A stretch of DNA of 64,000 nucleotides from Halovenus halobia (GTDB lineage Archaea; Halobacteriota; Halobacteria; Halobacteriales; Haloarculaceae), in the NCBI RefSeq assembly GCF_051414135.1, contig NZ_JBLKOA010000003.1:62001-126000 (forward strand), written 5' to 3'. The position numbers and the translations under genes were made by a program. The notes below the pieces were generated by a model. The model worked only from the letters and a program-made list of their open reading frames with translations. It ran no database searches and was not told the DNA's origin. This document shows, piece after piece, positions 9,333-17,211 of this stretch (position 1 is the first letter of the stretch; each line of letters begins with the position of its first letter).

Positions 9333-9424
9333 CAATTGACGCTTCGTCTGGAGGGCCGAAGCGTCAGCGGGGACCAATTCAGGGCGGCAAGCGGCCGCGT
9401 GTTTTCATCGCGGCCGCTTTCCTT
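9333..9424 (+). ncRNA. Candidate small RNA with two hairpins
   Basis: A haloarchaeal TATA-like CATTTAAGC near 9306-9314 predicts a transcription start around 9333-9338. Two perfect hairpins follow. The first has 9-bp arms at 9338-9346 and 9357-9365 with a 10-nt loop. The second has 11-bp arms at 9389-9399 and 9409-9419 with a 9-nt loop, and the pyrimidine tract TTTCCTTTCC follows it. No frame of useful length covers the segment. Promoter, structured body and terminator-like end together suggest an RNA of roughly 90 nt. It could instead be a double terminator for the 48-residue gene. Confidence 0.5.
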
Positions 9425-9487
9425 TCCGTTTTCACACTCGGTAGCTACTGGCACAGTATTAAGTACGACTGCTCGAAAGTGGTGACA

Positions 9488-10879
9488 ATGATCGAAGTGG
9501 GGGAACACGCGCCGGCGTTCGCGCTGCCGGCGGTCGAAGACGGCGAGGTCACTGAGATCGACCTCGCGTCGATATTCGGCAGCGAGGTTGTTATCCTCGC
9601 GTTCTATCCGGGCGATTTCAACCCCGCCTGCTCGGGCTCCGAGACGGGACTCGACGAACTCGATCTTTTCACGATGCAGAAAGACGTTCGCGTGCTCGCG
9701 GTGTCTGGTGACAGCGTGCACAGCCACCAGGCTTTTGCCGAGGAGTACAACCTCCATATGCCGCTGTTGTCCGATACCGACGGCGAGATGGCCGAGGCCT
9801 ACGGCGTCACCGCGGAGGACGGAGACGGCTATCTGACCCGGCGAGCAGTGGTTGTCGTCGACCACACCGGAACAGTCCAGTACACGTGGGAGAGCGAGCG
9901 ACCCGGCCACGTCCCCACAGCCGAAGAAATTCGTCGTGCCGTCGAAGGAATCGGTGACGACGAAACCGCTGAGTCGCGGTACCGTGTCGGCTATGCCCAC
10001 TACATGGAGGGGCGTCGGGCGTTCACGAGCGCGATGAAGGCCTATGAGGCCCAAGAGTGGATGATGGCCCAGACTGACTTCACACAGGCCTGCGACGAGT
10101 TCGACGCCGCTGGCGACGAGTTCAACACCGCGACGCGGTTCGCCGAACGCGACGAGACACGGACCTACTTCGACCGGGCCGAAGAGAAAGCTGAGGCGCT
10201 GTGGCGAGCGGCCGACTGGCTCGCAGAATCTGCCAGCGCGTTCGCAAGTGGACAGGGTGCCAAGGCCGACTCGTTGCGGAAAGACGCCGAAGCACCGCTG
10301 GAGACTGCCCGCGACCTGCACGAACCGCCCGAACCTGACGACTTCCCGCCGGACGAGGACCCTGCCGAGCGTGAGGAGGAAGACGAGAAATCGGTGCACC
10401 CGCTGGCCGACACCGACGACGAACCCGCGGCGACACTCGACACCGACATTGACGACGAGCTTGAGACAGATATCGAGGAGACAGAACCAGCACAGGAGCC
10501 CACTGACGGCGAGCAGTCCGACGGAGTTGGGGCCGCCGACGGAGAGCAACTGGCGGCCGACGGTGAACCTGCAGGGACTGGGGACGAGGAAGATGGGGAC
10601 GAGGCGAGCGAAATCGACGACGAGGAACTCGAAGAGATTACGGCTGAACTCGAAGAGCAGACCGAAGCGGTCGCTGCAGACCCAGAGGACGAAACGACCG
10701 AACAGCCGGACATCCCCGAGGAGCCGGGAATCGAACGCGAGGAGGAAACCGACGACGACGTCGAACTGGAACTGACGGACCCGACAGACGAAGAGGATGG
10801 CGACGAAGACGACGACAAGGACGACGAGGAGGCGTTGACGGACGACACGGGTGACCACGGTGTGCCAGATTCGTTATGA
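9488..10879 (+). CDS. Peroxiredoxin-like protein with helical domain and long acidic tail
   Basis: A 463-residue protein. Residues 1-155 form an AhpC/TSA-Bcp type peroxiredoxin with the peroxidatic Cys at residue 48 (FNPACSG). No resolving Cys is visible in that domain, so it would be a 1-Cys type. Residues of about 165-275 are helical and TPR-like (YAHYMEGRRAFTSAMKAYE). From about 285 on the chain is a low-complexity Asp/Glu/Thr tail. The start at 9488 (MIEVGEHAPAF) fits a leaderless mRNA from the TATTAAGT box near 9457-9464. GTG codons at 9479 and 9482 are alternatives. The stop overlaps the next start (ATGA). Confidence 0.85.
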   Translation: MIEVGEHAPAFALPAVEDGEVTEIDLASIFGSEVVILAFYPGDFNPACSGSETGLDELDLFTMQKDVRVLAVSGDSVHSHQAFAEEYNLHMPLLSDTDGEMAEAYGVTAEDGDGYLTRRAVVVVDHTGTVQYTWESERPGHVPTAEEIRRAVEGIGDDETAESRYRVGYAHYMEGRRAFTSAMKAYEAQEWMMAQTDFTQACDEFDAAGDEFNTATRFAERDETRTYFDRAEEKAEALWRAADWLAESASAFASGQGAKADSLRKDAEAPLETARDLHEPPEPDDFPPDEDPAEREEEDEKSVHPLADTDDEPAATLDTDIDDELETDIEETEPAQEPTDGEQSDGVGAADGEQLAADGEPAGTGDEEDGDEASEIDDEELEEITAELEEQTEAVAADPEDETTEQPDIPEEPGIEREEETDDDVELELTDPTDEEDGDEDDDKDDEEALTDDTGDHGVPDSL

Positions 10880-11208
10880 CCGACGGAGAAAAACTCGCCC
10901 GTGCGTACTACGACTGTCTCGACAGCGGTGAGTACGACCGCCTGGCAGAGTTGCTTGCCCCCGGATTTGTCCAGAAGCGACCTGATAAGAGGTTCGGCAG
11001 CCGTGAAGAGTTTATCGAGTTTATGCGCGACCAGCGGCCACGCACAGACACGACGCATCCACTCGACAGAATCTACCAGACGCCAGCCGGCTCAGAGCTC
11101 GCGGTGAAGGGGCGTCTCGTTGCCGACGGCGAGACACTCACCGGCTTTGTCGACCTCTTCACACTGCGGGACGGACAGGTCGAACGAATCGAGACCTACG
11201 TCGATTGA
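10876..11208 (+). CDS. SnoaL/NTF2-like fold protein
   Basis: A 110-residue protein of the cone-shaped NTF2-like superfamily: an N-terminal helix (EKLARAYYDCLDSGEYDRL), the ELLAPGF turn and C-terminal strands ending ERIETYVD. Members are either small enzymes (isomerases, hydrolases) or ligand binders, and the sequence alone does not decide. It overlaps the peroxiredoxin-like gene by four bases (ATGA), so the two are translationally coupled and probably functionally linked. Confidence 0.75.
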   Translation: MTDGEKLARAYYDCLDSGEYDRLAELLAPGFVQKRPDKRFGSREEFIEFMRDQRPRTDTTHPLDRIYQTPAGSELAVKGRLVADGETLTGFVDLFTLRDGQVERIETYVD

Positions 11209-11297
11209 GAGCAGTCGGCAATAGGAACCGTCTACCCGCTGTTCGGCCCAAGAGCTTAAATACAGCCAGAGGCGAACACCCAGTAACACTGATTCTT

Positions 11298-11618
11298 ATG
11301 CAGATAGAGCGAGAGACTGGGCTCCCGGTCGCCGAAATCAATATTATCGTCGCCGTTGGGCTCACACTGCTATGGGCTGGCCTGGGCCACCTCTACAGAC
11401 GACGGTTCCGTCGTGGGCTGGTATGGGCCGGACTGTTCGCCGGAACGCTGCTGTTGAGTACGTACACCAACTGGGCAGGATTGTTCGTCGTGAGCGTGCT
11501 CAACGGGAACCTCTCGGCGATGAACGTCGCCGTTCCGGGGTCGATCATGCTGTTGTGTCTGGTCGACCTGTACCTGCTCAACCGAGCAGACCGCACGCCT
11601 GTGGAGCCGAGTCGCTGA
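11298..11618 (+). CDS. Small three-helix membrane protein
   Basis: A 106-residue protein with three predicted helices (about residues 17-31, 40-62 and 70-92). A basic loop after the first helix (YRRRFRRG) should face the cytoplasm. The ATG at 11298 is chosen because a TATA-like GCTTAAATAC lies near 11254-11263, which leaves the upstream extension outside the transcript. No family was recognised. Confidence 0.65.
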   Translation: MQIERETGLPVAEINIIVAVGLTLLWAGLGHLYRRRFRRGLVWAGLFAGTLLLSTYTNWAGLFVVSVLNGNLSAMNVAVPGSIMLLCLVDLYLLNRADRTPVEPSR

Positions 11619-11657
11619 GAACGGACTGTTTTTGCCCGACCGGCTGGTAGCGGGGGT

Positions 11658-12149
11658 GTGGAGCTGCACATCCGGTACGAGGGCAACGACGACCCCGACA
11701 AGTGTACCGCAAAGAAACTCGAGCGGTTCGACCTCGCGGAGTTACATCACTCGACGCGGGCAACGCCACCGGGAATCGTTCTCAACCCATTCGCCGAGCA
11801 GGCCCTCTCGCCAGCCGACAGCGACGTTGACAGGCTTGTCGCCCTCGACTGCTCGTGGGAGACGGCACAGGAAGAGGCGTTCGACCTCAAGGGTCGGCAG
11901 CGGTCGCTGCCCTTTCTGGTCTCCGGCAATCCCATCAATTACGGAACGCCGTTCCAGTTGAACACCGTCGAAGCTTTCGCCGGAGCGCTGTGGATTCTGG
12001 GAGACTCGGCACAGGCCGAGGAAATACTCTCGAAGTTTACCTGGGGACAGACGTTTTTAGACCTGAATGCCGAACCGCTGGCCCGGTACGCCGACTGTGA
12101 CGACTCGGCAGCCGTCCTCGACGTGCAGGACGATTATCTGGAGGACTGA
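11658..12149 (+). CDS. tsr3: rRNA aminocarboxypropyltransferase Tsr3
   Basis: A 163-residue SPOUT-type enzyme (old name DUF367). It transfers the 3-amino-3-carboxypropyl group from S-adenosylmethionine to a small-subunit rRNA nucleotide during ribosome maturation. The N-terminus ELHIRYEGNDDPDKCTAKKL and the motifs LVALDCSWE, LPFLVSGNPINYG and KFTWGQTFLDLN are characteristic. The start is GTG at 11658. Its last 16 bases overlap the 3' end of a convergent small membrane protein gene. Confidence 0.92.
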   Translation: MELHIRYEGNDDPDKCTAKKLERFDLAELHHSTRATPPGIVLNPFAEQALSPADSDVDRLVALDCSWETAQEEAFDLKGRQRSLPFLVSGNPINYGTPFQLNTVEAFAGALWILGDSAQAEEILSKFTWGQTFLDLNAEPLARYADCDDSAAVLDVQDDYLED

Positions 12150-12361
12150 GCGGCCCGAATCGACTGGACTTTGATCACGACGGCGAGGACGAAGCCAGCG
12201 GCCGCACACAACATCGCTAACACAAACACCGGCGTCGACAGCGCCGCGGCGGTGTCGGGACTGACGACAATTCGACTCGTCCCGCGGACGATGAACGCGG
12301 CCAGCGTCAGCCCGAACGCGGCGATCATCAGCCGAACAAAGATATCTTCGTTGAGCTCCAT
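12134..12361 (-). CDS. Small two-helix membrane protein (75 aa)
   Basis: The sequence begins MELNEDIFVRLMIAAFGL and has two hydrophobic segments (about residues 8-25 and 42-64), ending in a basic tail. It overlaps the end of tsr3 on the other strand by 16 bases. The family was not recognised. The overlap is unusual but small, and the two-helix pattern with a good start supports a gene. Confidence 0.6.
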   Translation of the reverse strand: MELNEDIFVRLMIAAFGLTLAAFIVRGTSRIVVSPDTAAALSTPVFVLAMLCAAAGFVLAVVIKVQSIRAAQSSR

Positions 12362-12410
12362 TCGCTACGGACCACGTGACACGTCGGTTAAAACACTGCG
12401 TTCTGCGGTG

Positions 12411-13370
12411 TCAGGAGAGTTCGCTGTGGGCGCCAATCAACGCGCCGGCCAGGTCGAGGCCGCTGACCTCTGATTCGCAGTCGATGATCGATTCCCGGAA
12501 CGTCGACTCGGAGATGACCGCGTCCTCGAAGACCAGTGTCCGGTCGAGTTTCGAGTCGGTGACCCGCGCGCCGGACATAATGTGGACGTTCGTCCCCAGC
12601 GTGGTGTTCTCAACAGTCGCGTCGGACGCGACGAGGTTCTCGCCGTCGAGTGCCCACGCAACGGCGTCGAGATAGCCTTCAGGAGTGCCAATGTCGTACC
12701 ACGCGCCGTCGAAGGTAAACGCTCGGACCGAGCAGCGGTCGACCAGCCACTGGATGAACCAGCCCGGTTCGTCGGGGTTGTTGCCGTTGGCAAGATACTC
12801 CTCGAAGCGGACCTCTTCGGCCGGGAAGGCGTAGCAGGCAATCGAGACGAGCGAACTTGCGGGGTCGTCTGGTTTTTCCTCGAAGTCGATGACTTCGTCA
12901 CCGTCGACATCGATGACGCCGTACTCACTGGCGTCGGCCGGCGCACCGACGTCGTAGGCAGCCAGCGTCGGCGCCTGCTTGTCGTCGAAAGAGTCCAGAA
13001 AGTCAGAGACGTTGAAACTGATGAGGTTGTCGCCCGCGATGACGAGCAGGTCCTCGCCGTCGATCTCCTCGCGGTCGACTAACTGAGCGAGCGCACCGAT
13101 GACACCGAATTTCTCGTCCTCTTCGGTTGTTTCCTCGACGCTGAGTTGTGGCTTCTCGAACGGCGACTCGGCGAGGTGCGCATCGAAAACGTCTACGAAC
13201 CGCTCGTTCGTGCTGAGATAGACACTGTCAATCCGGTCGTCATCCTCCAGTTCGGCGAGAATACGGTCGATCACTGTTTGCTCGCCAACCGGGAGCAACA
13301 TCTTTGGCCGGTGTCGGGTAATCGGCCACAACCGCGTGGCGTACCCGCCGGCAAGCACGACTGCCTCCAT
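12411..13370 (-). CDS. NDP-sugar nucleotidyltransferase
   Basis: A 319-residue enzyme of the glucose-1-phosphate thymidylyltransferase family, which joins a sugar-1-phosphate to an NTP for glycan synthesis. The signature AVVLAGGYATRLWPIT followed by RPKMLLPVG is at the N-terminus, and GDN and EKP motifs are present. The C-terminal 60 residues resemble a left-handed beta-helix (TLGTNVHIMSGARVTDSKL). Start 13370 (MEAVVLAGG) is chosen because a TATA-like GAGATATAC near 13395-13403 sits about 25 nt upstream, giving a leaderless mRNA. In-frame starts further up (13391, 13466) look spurious. Confidence 0.88.
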   Translation of the reverse strand: MEAVVLAGGYATRLWPITRHRPKMLLPVGEQTVIDRILAELEDDDRIDSVYLSTNERFVDVFDAHLAESPFEKPQLSVEETTEEDEKFGVIGALAQLVDREEIDGEDLLVIAGDNLISFNVSDFLDSFDDKQAPTLAAYDVGAPADASEYGVIDVDGDEVIDFEEKPDDPASSLVSIACYAFPAEEVRFEEYLANGNNPDEPGWFIQWLVDRCSVRAFTFDGAWYDIGTPEGYLDAVAWALDGENLVASDATVENTTLGTNVHIMSGARVTDSKLDRTLVFEDAVISESTFRESIIDCESEVSGLDLAGALIGAHSELS

Positions 13371-13471
13371 ATCCGAAACCTGCCAGCCCATTGCGTATAT
13401 CTCTTTCTTTTTGGCAGGCCAAAAGGCTCGATACGCAACCGCGATGGGCGACACCCCCACCAGCACACCGC

Positions 13472-13984
13472 TCAGAAGGCCGTTCCCTGGTCGGAATGAT
13501 ACTCGCCAACAATCTGCGTGGCGGCGAGGACCTCCGCGTTCAGCGTGATAGTCGACCCCAGCCGGTTTTTGCGGGTTTCAGGCGGGGTTTCGAGTGTGCT
13601 GTCGAGTGCGAACAGTTTGAACCGGTAGCCGTGTGCCTCATCCGGCGGCGACGGGCCGCCGTATCCCTGCTCGACGAAGTCGTTGTAGCCTTCGACAGCT
13701 TCGGCCGCCCAGCAGCGCGGAATCGTTCCTATATCGGGGTCGATGTTCCAGACAAGCCAGTGGTTCCAAACGTGGCCGGCAGCTGGTTTGGCCTCGGGGT
13801 CGTCCATAATCAGGACCAGCGACTCCGCGTCCGCAGGGACGCCCTCGATGTGAAGTTCTGGATTGTCGTTGTCGTTGACGTAGCCGACGAAGTCAGGCAT
13901 CCGCTGGCCATCCTCGAAGTCCGGACTAGACAGTCTCAGTTCCCCCTGCTGTTCGATATCGCCGTTGAGTGGTGTCTCTGCCAT
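13472..13984 (-). CDS. YbhB/YbcL family PEBP-like protein
   Basis: A 170-residue protein of the phosphatidylethanolamine-binding/Raf kinase inhibitor-like family. The conserved ligand-pocket segments are visible: LVLIMDDPEA, GHVWNHWLVWNIDP, GYGGPSPPDEAHGYRFKLFALD. Haloarchaeal members are cytoplasmic with unknown ligands. The start at 13984 (MAETPLNGDI) matches family length. The open frame runs 40 codons further without conservation. The next gene downstream on the same strand is the sugar nucleotidyltransferase, about 100 nt away. Confidence 0.88.
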   Translation of the reverse strand: MAETPLNGDIEQQGELRLSSPDFEDGQRMPDFVGYVNDNDNPELHIEGVPADAESLVLIMDDPEAKPAAGHVWNHWLVWNIDPDIGTIPRCWAAEAVEGYNDFVEQGYGGPSPPDEAHGYRFKLFALDSTLETPPETRKNRLGSTITLNAEVLAATQIVGEYHSDQGTAF

Positions 13985-14135
13985 GGTATTACTGTCGGCA
14001 CCCGCCGACAACACGTGCCTGCTGGCAGCCGCCAGCCCAAAAGTTCTTTCTCTGCGTGACTGAGCGCTGAGGAAAATACTGAACAGACTGTGCGGGACGG
14101 ACAACTCTTAGTGGGAGTCGACCGAGGTTCCCAGT

Positions 14136-14921
14136 ATGGATCTCGGGATCGAGGGAAACACGGCACTGTGCACGGCAGCAAGTAGCGGACTCGGCCTCGC
14201 GAGCGCAACGGCGCTGGCGAGCGAAGGAGCAGATGTCGCAATCTGTGGTCGGACAGCGGCCCACCTCGAAGCGGCCGAACAGCAGATACAGGACGCAGGC
14301 GAGGGAAATGTACTCGCAGTCGAGGCGGATATCACTGACCGCGACCACGTCGAGGCGTTCGTCGAAGAGGCGGCCGACGAACTCGGCGGTATTGACCACG
14401 TCGTCACCAGCGCTGGCGGCCCACCGAGCGGACCCTTTGGGTCGATGGACGACACCGACTGGTACGACGCCTACGACCTGCTGGTAATGAGCGCGGTGTG
14501 GACGCTCCGGGAGAGTCGACCGTATCTGGAGGACAGTGACGCGGGCACGGCCGTCGCCATCACCTCCCGGTCAGTCCAGGAAGTGATCGACGACCTGGTG
14601 CTCTCGAACTCCGTGCGACGGGCGGTAATCGGGCTGGTCAAGACGCTCTCCCGGGAGTTCGCCCCCGGCGTGCGAGTCAACGCTGTGCTGCCGGGTGCCC
14701 ACGAGACGAGTCGCATCGAGAACCTCATCGACGCCGCCGTCGAGCGCGGTGAGTTCGAGAACTACGAGGCAGGCTACGAGGACTGGGCCGCCGATGTCCC
14801 CCTTGATAGAATCGGTGAGCCAGACGAACTCGGCGACGTCGTGGCGTTTCTCTCGAGTGAGCGGGCCAGTTACGTGACCGGCACAGCACTACCAGTCGAT
14901 GGGGGGTCGACGCGGAGCTGA
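14136..14921 (+). CDS. SDR family oxidoreductase with altered active site
   Basis: A 261-residue Rossmann-fold protein. The nucleotide loop reads TAASSGLGLASA and the NAG-equivalent is TSAGG. The region that should hold YxxxK reads VLSNSVRRAVIGLVKTLS, so Tyr is replaced by Ser or Asn and Lys by Arg. The C-terminal VTGTALPVDGGSTRS is typical of FabG-like SDRs. A subgroup of bacterial and archaeal SDRs shares this S...R variant, so it may reduce a different carbonyl or have lost classical chemistry. It diverges from the PEBP gene. Confidence 0.88.
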   Translation: MDLGIEGNTALCTAASSGLGLASATALASEGADVAICGRTAAHLEAAEQQIQDAGEGNVLAVEADITDRDHVEAFVEEAADELGGIDHVVTSAGGPPSGPFGSMDDTDWYDAYDLLVMSAVWTLRESRPYLEDSDAGTAVAITSRSVQEVIDDLVLSNSVRRAVIGLVKTLSREFAPGVRVNAVLPGAHETSRIENLIDAAVERGEFENYEAGYEDWAADVPLDRIGEPDELGDVVAFLSSERASYVTGTALPVDGGSTRS

Positions 14922-15097
14922 TTTTCCGGGTCGTTACAATTTTTACAATTGATATTGCCTTCCCTGGATAGTCAGAATCAGATCCTCAAAGCCCAAAATT
15001 CAGAAATTAGCTCACAGAAATTATCAAAGATAATAATGGGTCGGTATAGTTATTCAACCAGATCTTCTACAGACTGGTAACAGGGTTGGGACCCAGA

Positions 15098-17170
15098 ATG
15101 ACGTTTCAATTTGCACCGCTTATGATCCCGTTTGTCATTTCCGCCGTGTTCATGCTCGCGCTCATGTGGTACGGCATTAGCCGTCTCCGAGAGCGGTTTG
15201 GCACGACGACGGCAGCGTTTGTCGCACTTGTCGCGTCGGCGCTTATCTGGACGATAACCCGGACACTGCAGTGGTTGTTTACGAGTGAACCGCTCACCCA
15301 GGTGTGGTTAGCGCTCCTGTACATCGGCTACGGGGGCACGACACTCTCTGTGTTCTTCTTCGGGATGGCTTTCACCGGCCGGACGGAGTGGCTGTCGCGA
15401 CGGCGAGTCGGCCTCGTCCTCGCCCCCGCGGTGGCCGCGTTTGGGCTGGCAGTGACCAACGCTGCCGGGTTGCACACGTTGCTGTGGACCGGAGAGTTCA
15501 CCACCATCAATGGACTGTACATCCTCGAGCGGGAGTTCCGGCCGCTGTTTTTCATCTACTACGTGTACACGATGGTCATGTTGTTCTCTGGCGTGTTCGT
15601 CCTGCTGCGGATGGCAATCGGGTCGCCGAGGATCTACCGTCGCCAGACCGCGGCCTTTGTCGTTGGGTCACTCGCGCCAGTTATTCTCGGAACGCTGTAC
15701 GTGCTGCAACTTAACCCCGTGATTCCGGACTTCGTCGACCTCACGCCGGTCGGATTCGCGGTGACGGGCCTGTGTTATGGGTACGGCATCTTCCGCTACC
15801 AGATGCTCGACCTGATTCCCGTTGCTCGGGACACCGTCATCGAGAGCATGCGTGATGGGTATATCGTCCTCGACGAGAACGACCGGATCGTCGACTGTAA
15901 CAGTGCTGCGACAGAGGCAATCAACCAGGATACGACCGTCGTCGGCAACAGTGTCGAGACAGTGTTCCCAGCCTGTGCCGACCTGATTTCCGAGCACGAG
16001 CACGGCACCCAGACCGAAACCGAACTCGAACTTGAAGTCGACGGACAACGGCGGTTCGTCGTCGCAAACGTCTCCTCGCTGTACGACGACGACCGGCTGA
16101 TTGGCCGGTTGCTACTGATCCGGGACGTGACCGACCAGCGGGCCGTCCAAAAACGGTATCAGGCACTGATCGAGAACTCCTCGGACCTGATCACGGTGAT
16201 CGACCGCGACGGGACCGTTACCTACGTCAGCCCGTCAGTGCGCAAGATTGTCGGCATCGACCCAGCGGTTGCCGAGGGCCGCAACGCGTTCGGGTTCATT
16301 CACGAAGACGACCGCGGACGTGTCAAAGACGCCTTCGAGGAACTGATCGACAACCCCGGCGAGAAGCGACGAGTCGAGTACCGCCTATCCAGCGCTGACG
16401 GCGAGTGGCTGGATATGGAGTCGGAAATCTGGAATCTGCTCGACAATCCCTTCGTCGAAGGAATCGTGACGAACGCGCGTGAGATCACCGAGCGGAAAGA
16501 ACGCGAGCGAGAGTTGGCGGCGACGAACGAACAACTCAAAGAGACCAACGAGAAACTCGACCAGTTCGCGAGCGTTATCAGCCACGACCTGCGCAACCCG
16601 ATCAACGTTGCAAAGGGCCACGTACAACTCGCCAGAGAGACCGGCAACGAGGAGAGTTTCGAGAAAGTCGAGCAGTCACTCGACCGAATGGAGTCGATTA
16701 TCGACGACGTGCTGACGCTAGCCCGAGAGGGCGAGGAAATCAACGAAACCGAAGCGGTCGACCTCAACGCGGCCGTTCGGGAGGCGTGGGAGTACGTCGA
16801 GACTGACGACGCAACGCTCGAACTCGTCGACGAGTGTACTGTCGAGGCCGACCGGGACCGACTGCTCCAACTGCTCGAAAATCTGGTCCGCAATGCCATC
16901 GAACACGGCGGCTCAGACGTTGTCGTCCGCGTCGGTTCCTCCTCGGACGGGTTCTACATCGAGGACGACGGACCGGGCATCCCCGAGGAGATGCACGACG
17001 AGATTTTCGAGTCCGGCACGACGACCAATGCCAACGGCACTGGACTGGGGCTGTCAATTGTCACAGCAATCAGCGAGGCCCACGGCTGGTCGGTCAGCGC
17101 AACAGACGGGACCGACGGCGGCGCACGCTTCGAGTTCAGTGGCGTCGGCTGTCTCGAACCTGCCGAGTAG
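15098..17170 (+). CDS. Membrane-bound 7TM/PAS sensor histidine kinase
   Basis: A 690-residue kinase. Residues 1-215 form seven predicted membrane helices of the 7TM histidine-kinase N-terminal type. Two PAS domains follow (about 220-335 and 345-470), then a coiled linker and HisKA with FASVISHDLRNPINVAKGH. HATPase_c has NLVRNAIEHGG, DDGPGIP and NGTGLGLSIV. The first methionine in good context is 15098. A TTG at 15086 is less likely. No partner regulator is adjacent. The 170 nt upstream are AT-rich compared with the flanking genes. Confidence 0.92.
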   Translation: MTFQFAPLMIPFVISAVFMLALMWYGISRLRERFGTTTAAFVALVASALIWTITRTLQWLFTSEPLTQVWLALLYIGYGGTTLSVFFFGMAFTGRTEWLSRRRVGLVLAPAVAAFGLAVTNAAGLHTLLWTGEFTTINGLYILEREFRPLFFIYYVYTMVMLFSGVFVLLRMAIGSPRIYRRQTAAFVVGSLAPVILGTLYVLQLNPVIPDFVDLTPVGFAVTGLCYGYGIFRYQMLDLIPVARDTVIESMRDGYIVLDENDRIVDCNSAATEAINQDTTVVGNSVETVFPACADLISEHEHGTQTETELELEVDGQRRFVVANVSSLYDDDRLIGRLLLIRDVTDQRAVQKRYQALIENSSDLITVIDRDGTVTYVSPSVRKIVGIDPAVAEGRNAFGFIHEDDRGRVKDAFEELIDNPGEKRRVEYRLSSADGEWLDMESEIWNLLDNPFVEGIVTNAREITERKERERELAATNEQLKETNEKLDQFASVISHDLRNPINVAKGHVQLARETGNEESFEKVEQSLDRMESIIDDVLTLAREGEEINETEAVDLNAAVREAWEYVETDDATLELVDECTVEADRDRLLQLLENLVRNAIEHGGSDVVVRVGSSSDGFYIEDDGPGIPEEMHDEIFESGTTTNANGTGLGLSIVTAISEAHGWSVSATDGTDGGARFEFSGVGCLEPAE

Positions 17171-17211
17171 CGCCGCTATCGGCGGCAAAAAAAAGTGAAG
17201 AAGGTGAGCGA

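Noticed and set aside
9338..9419. SRP or RNase P RNA
   Set aside because: It is too short and lacks the conserved domains of either RNA. It is treated as an unnamed small RNA candidate.
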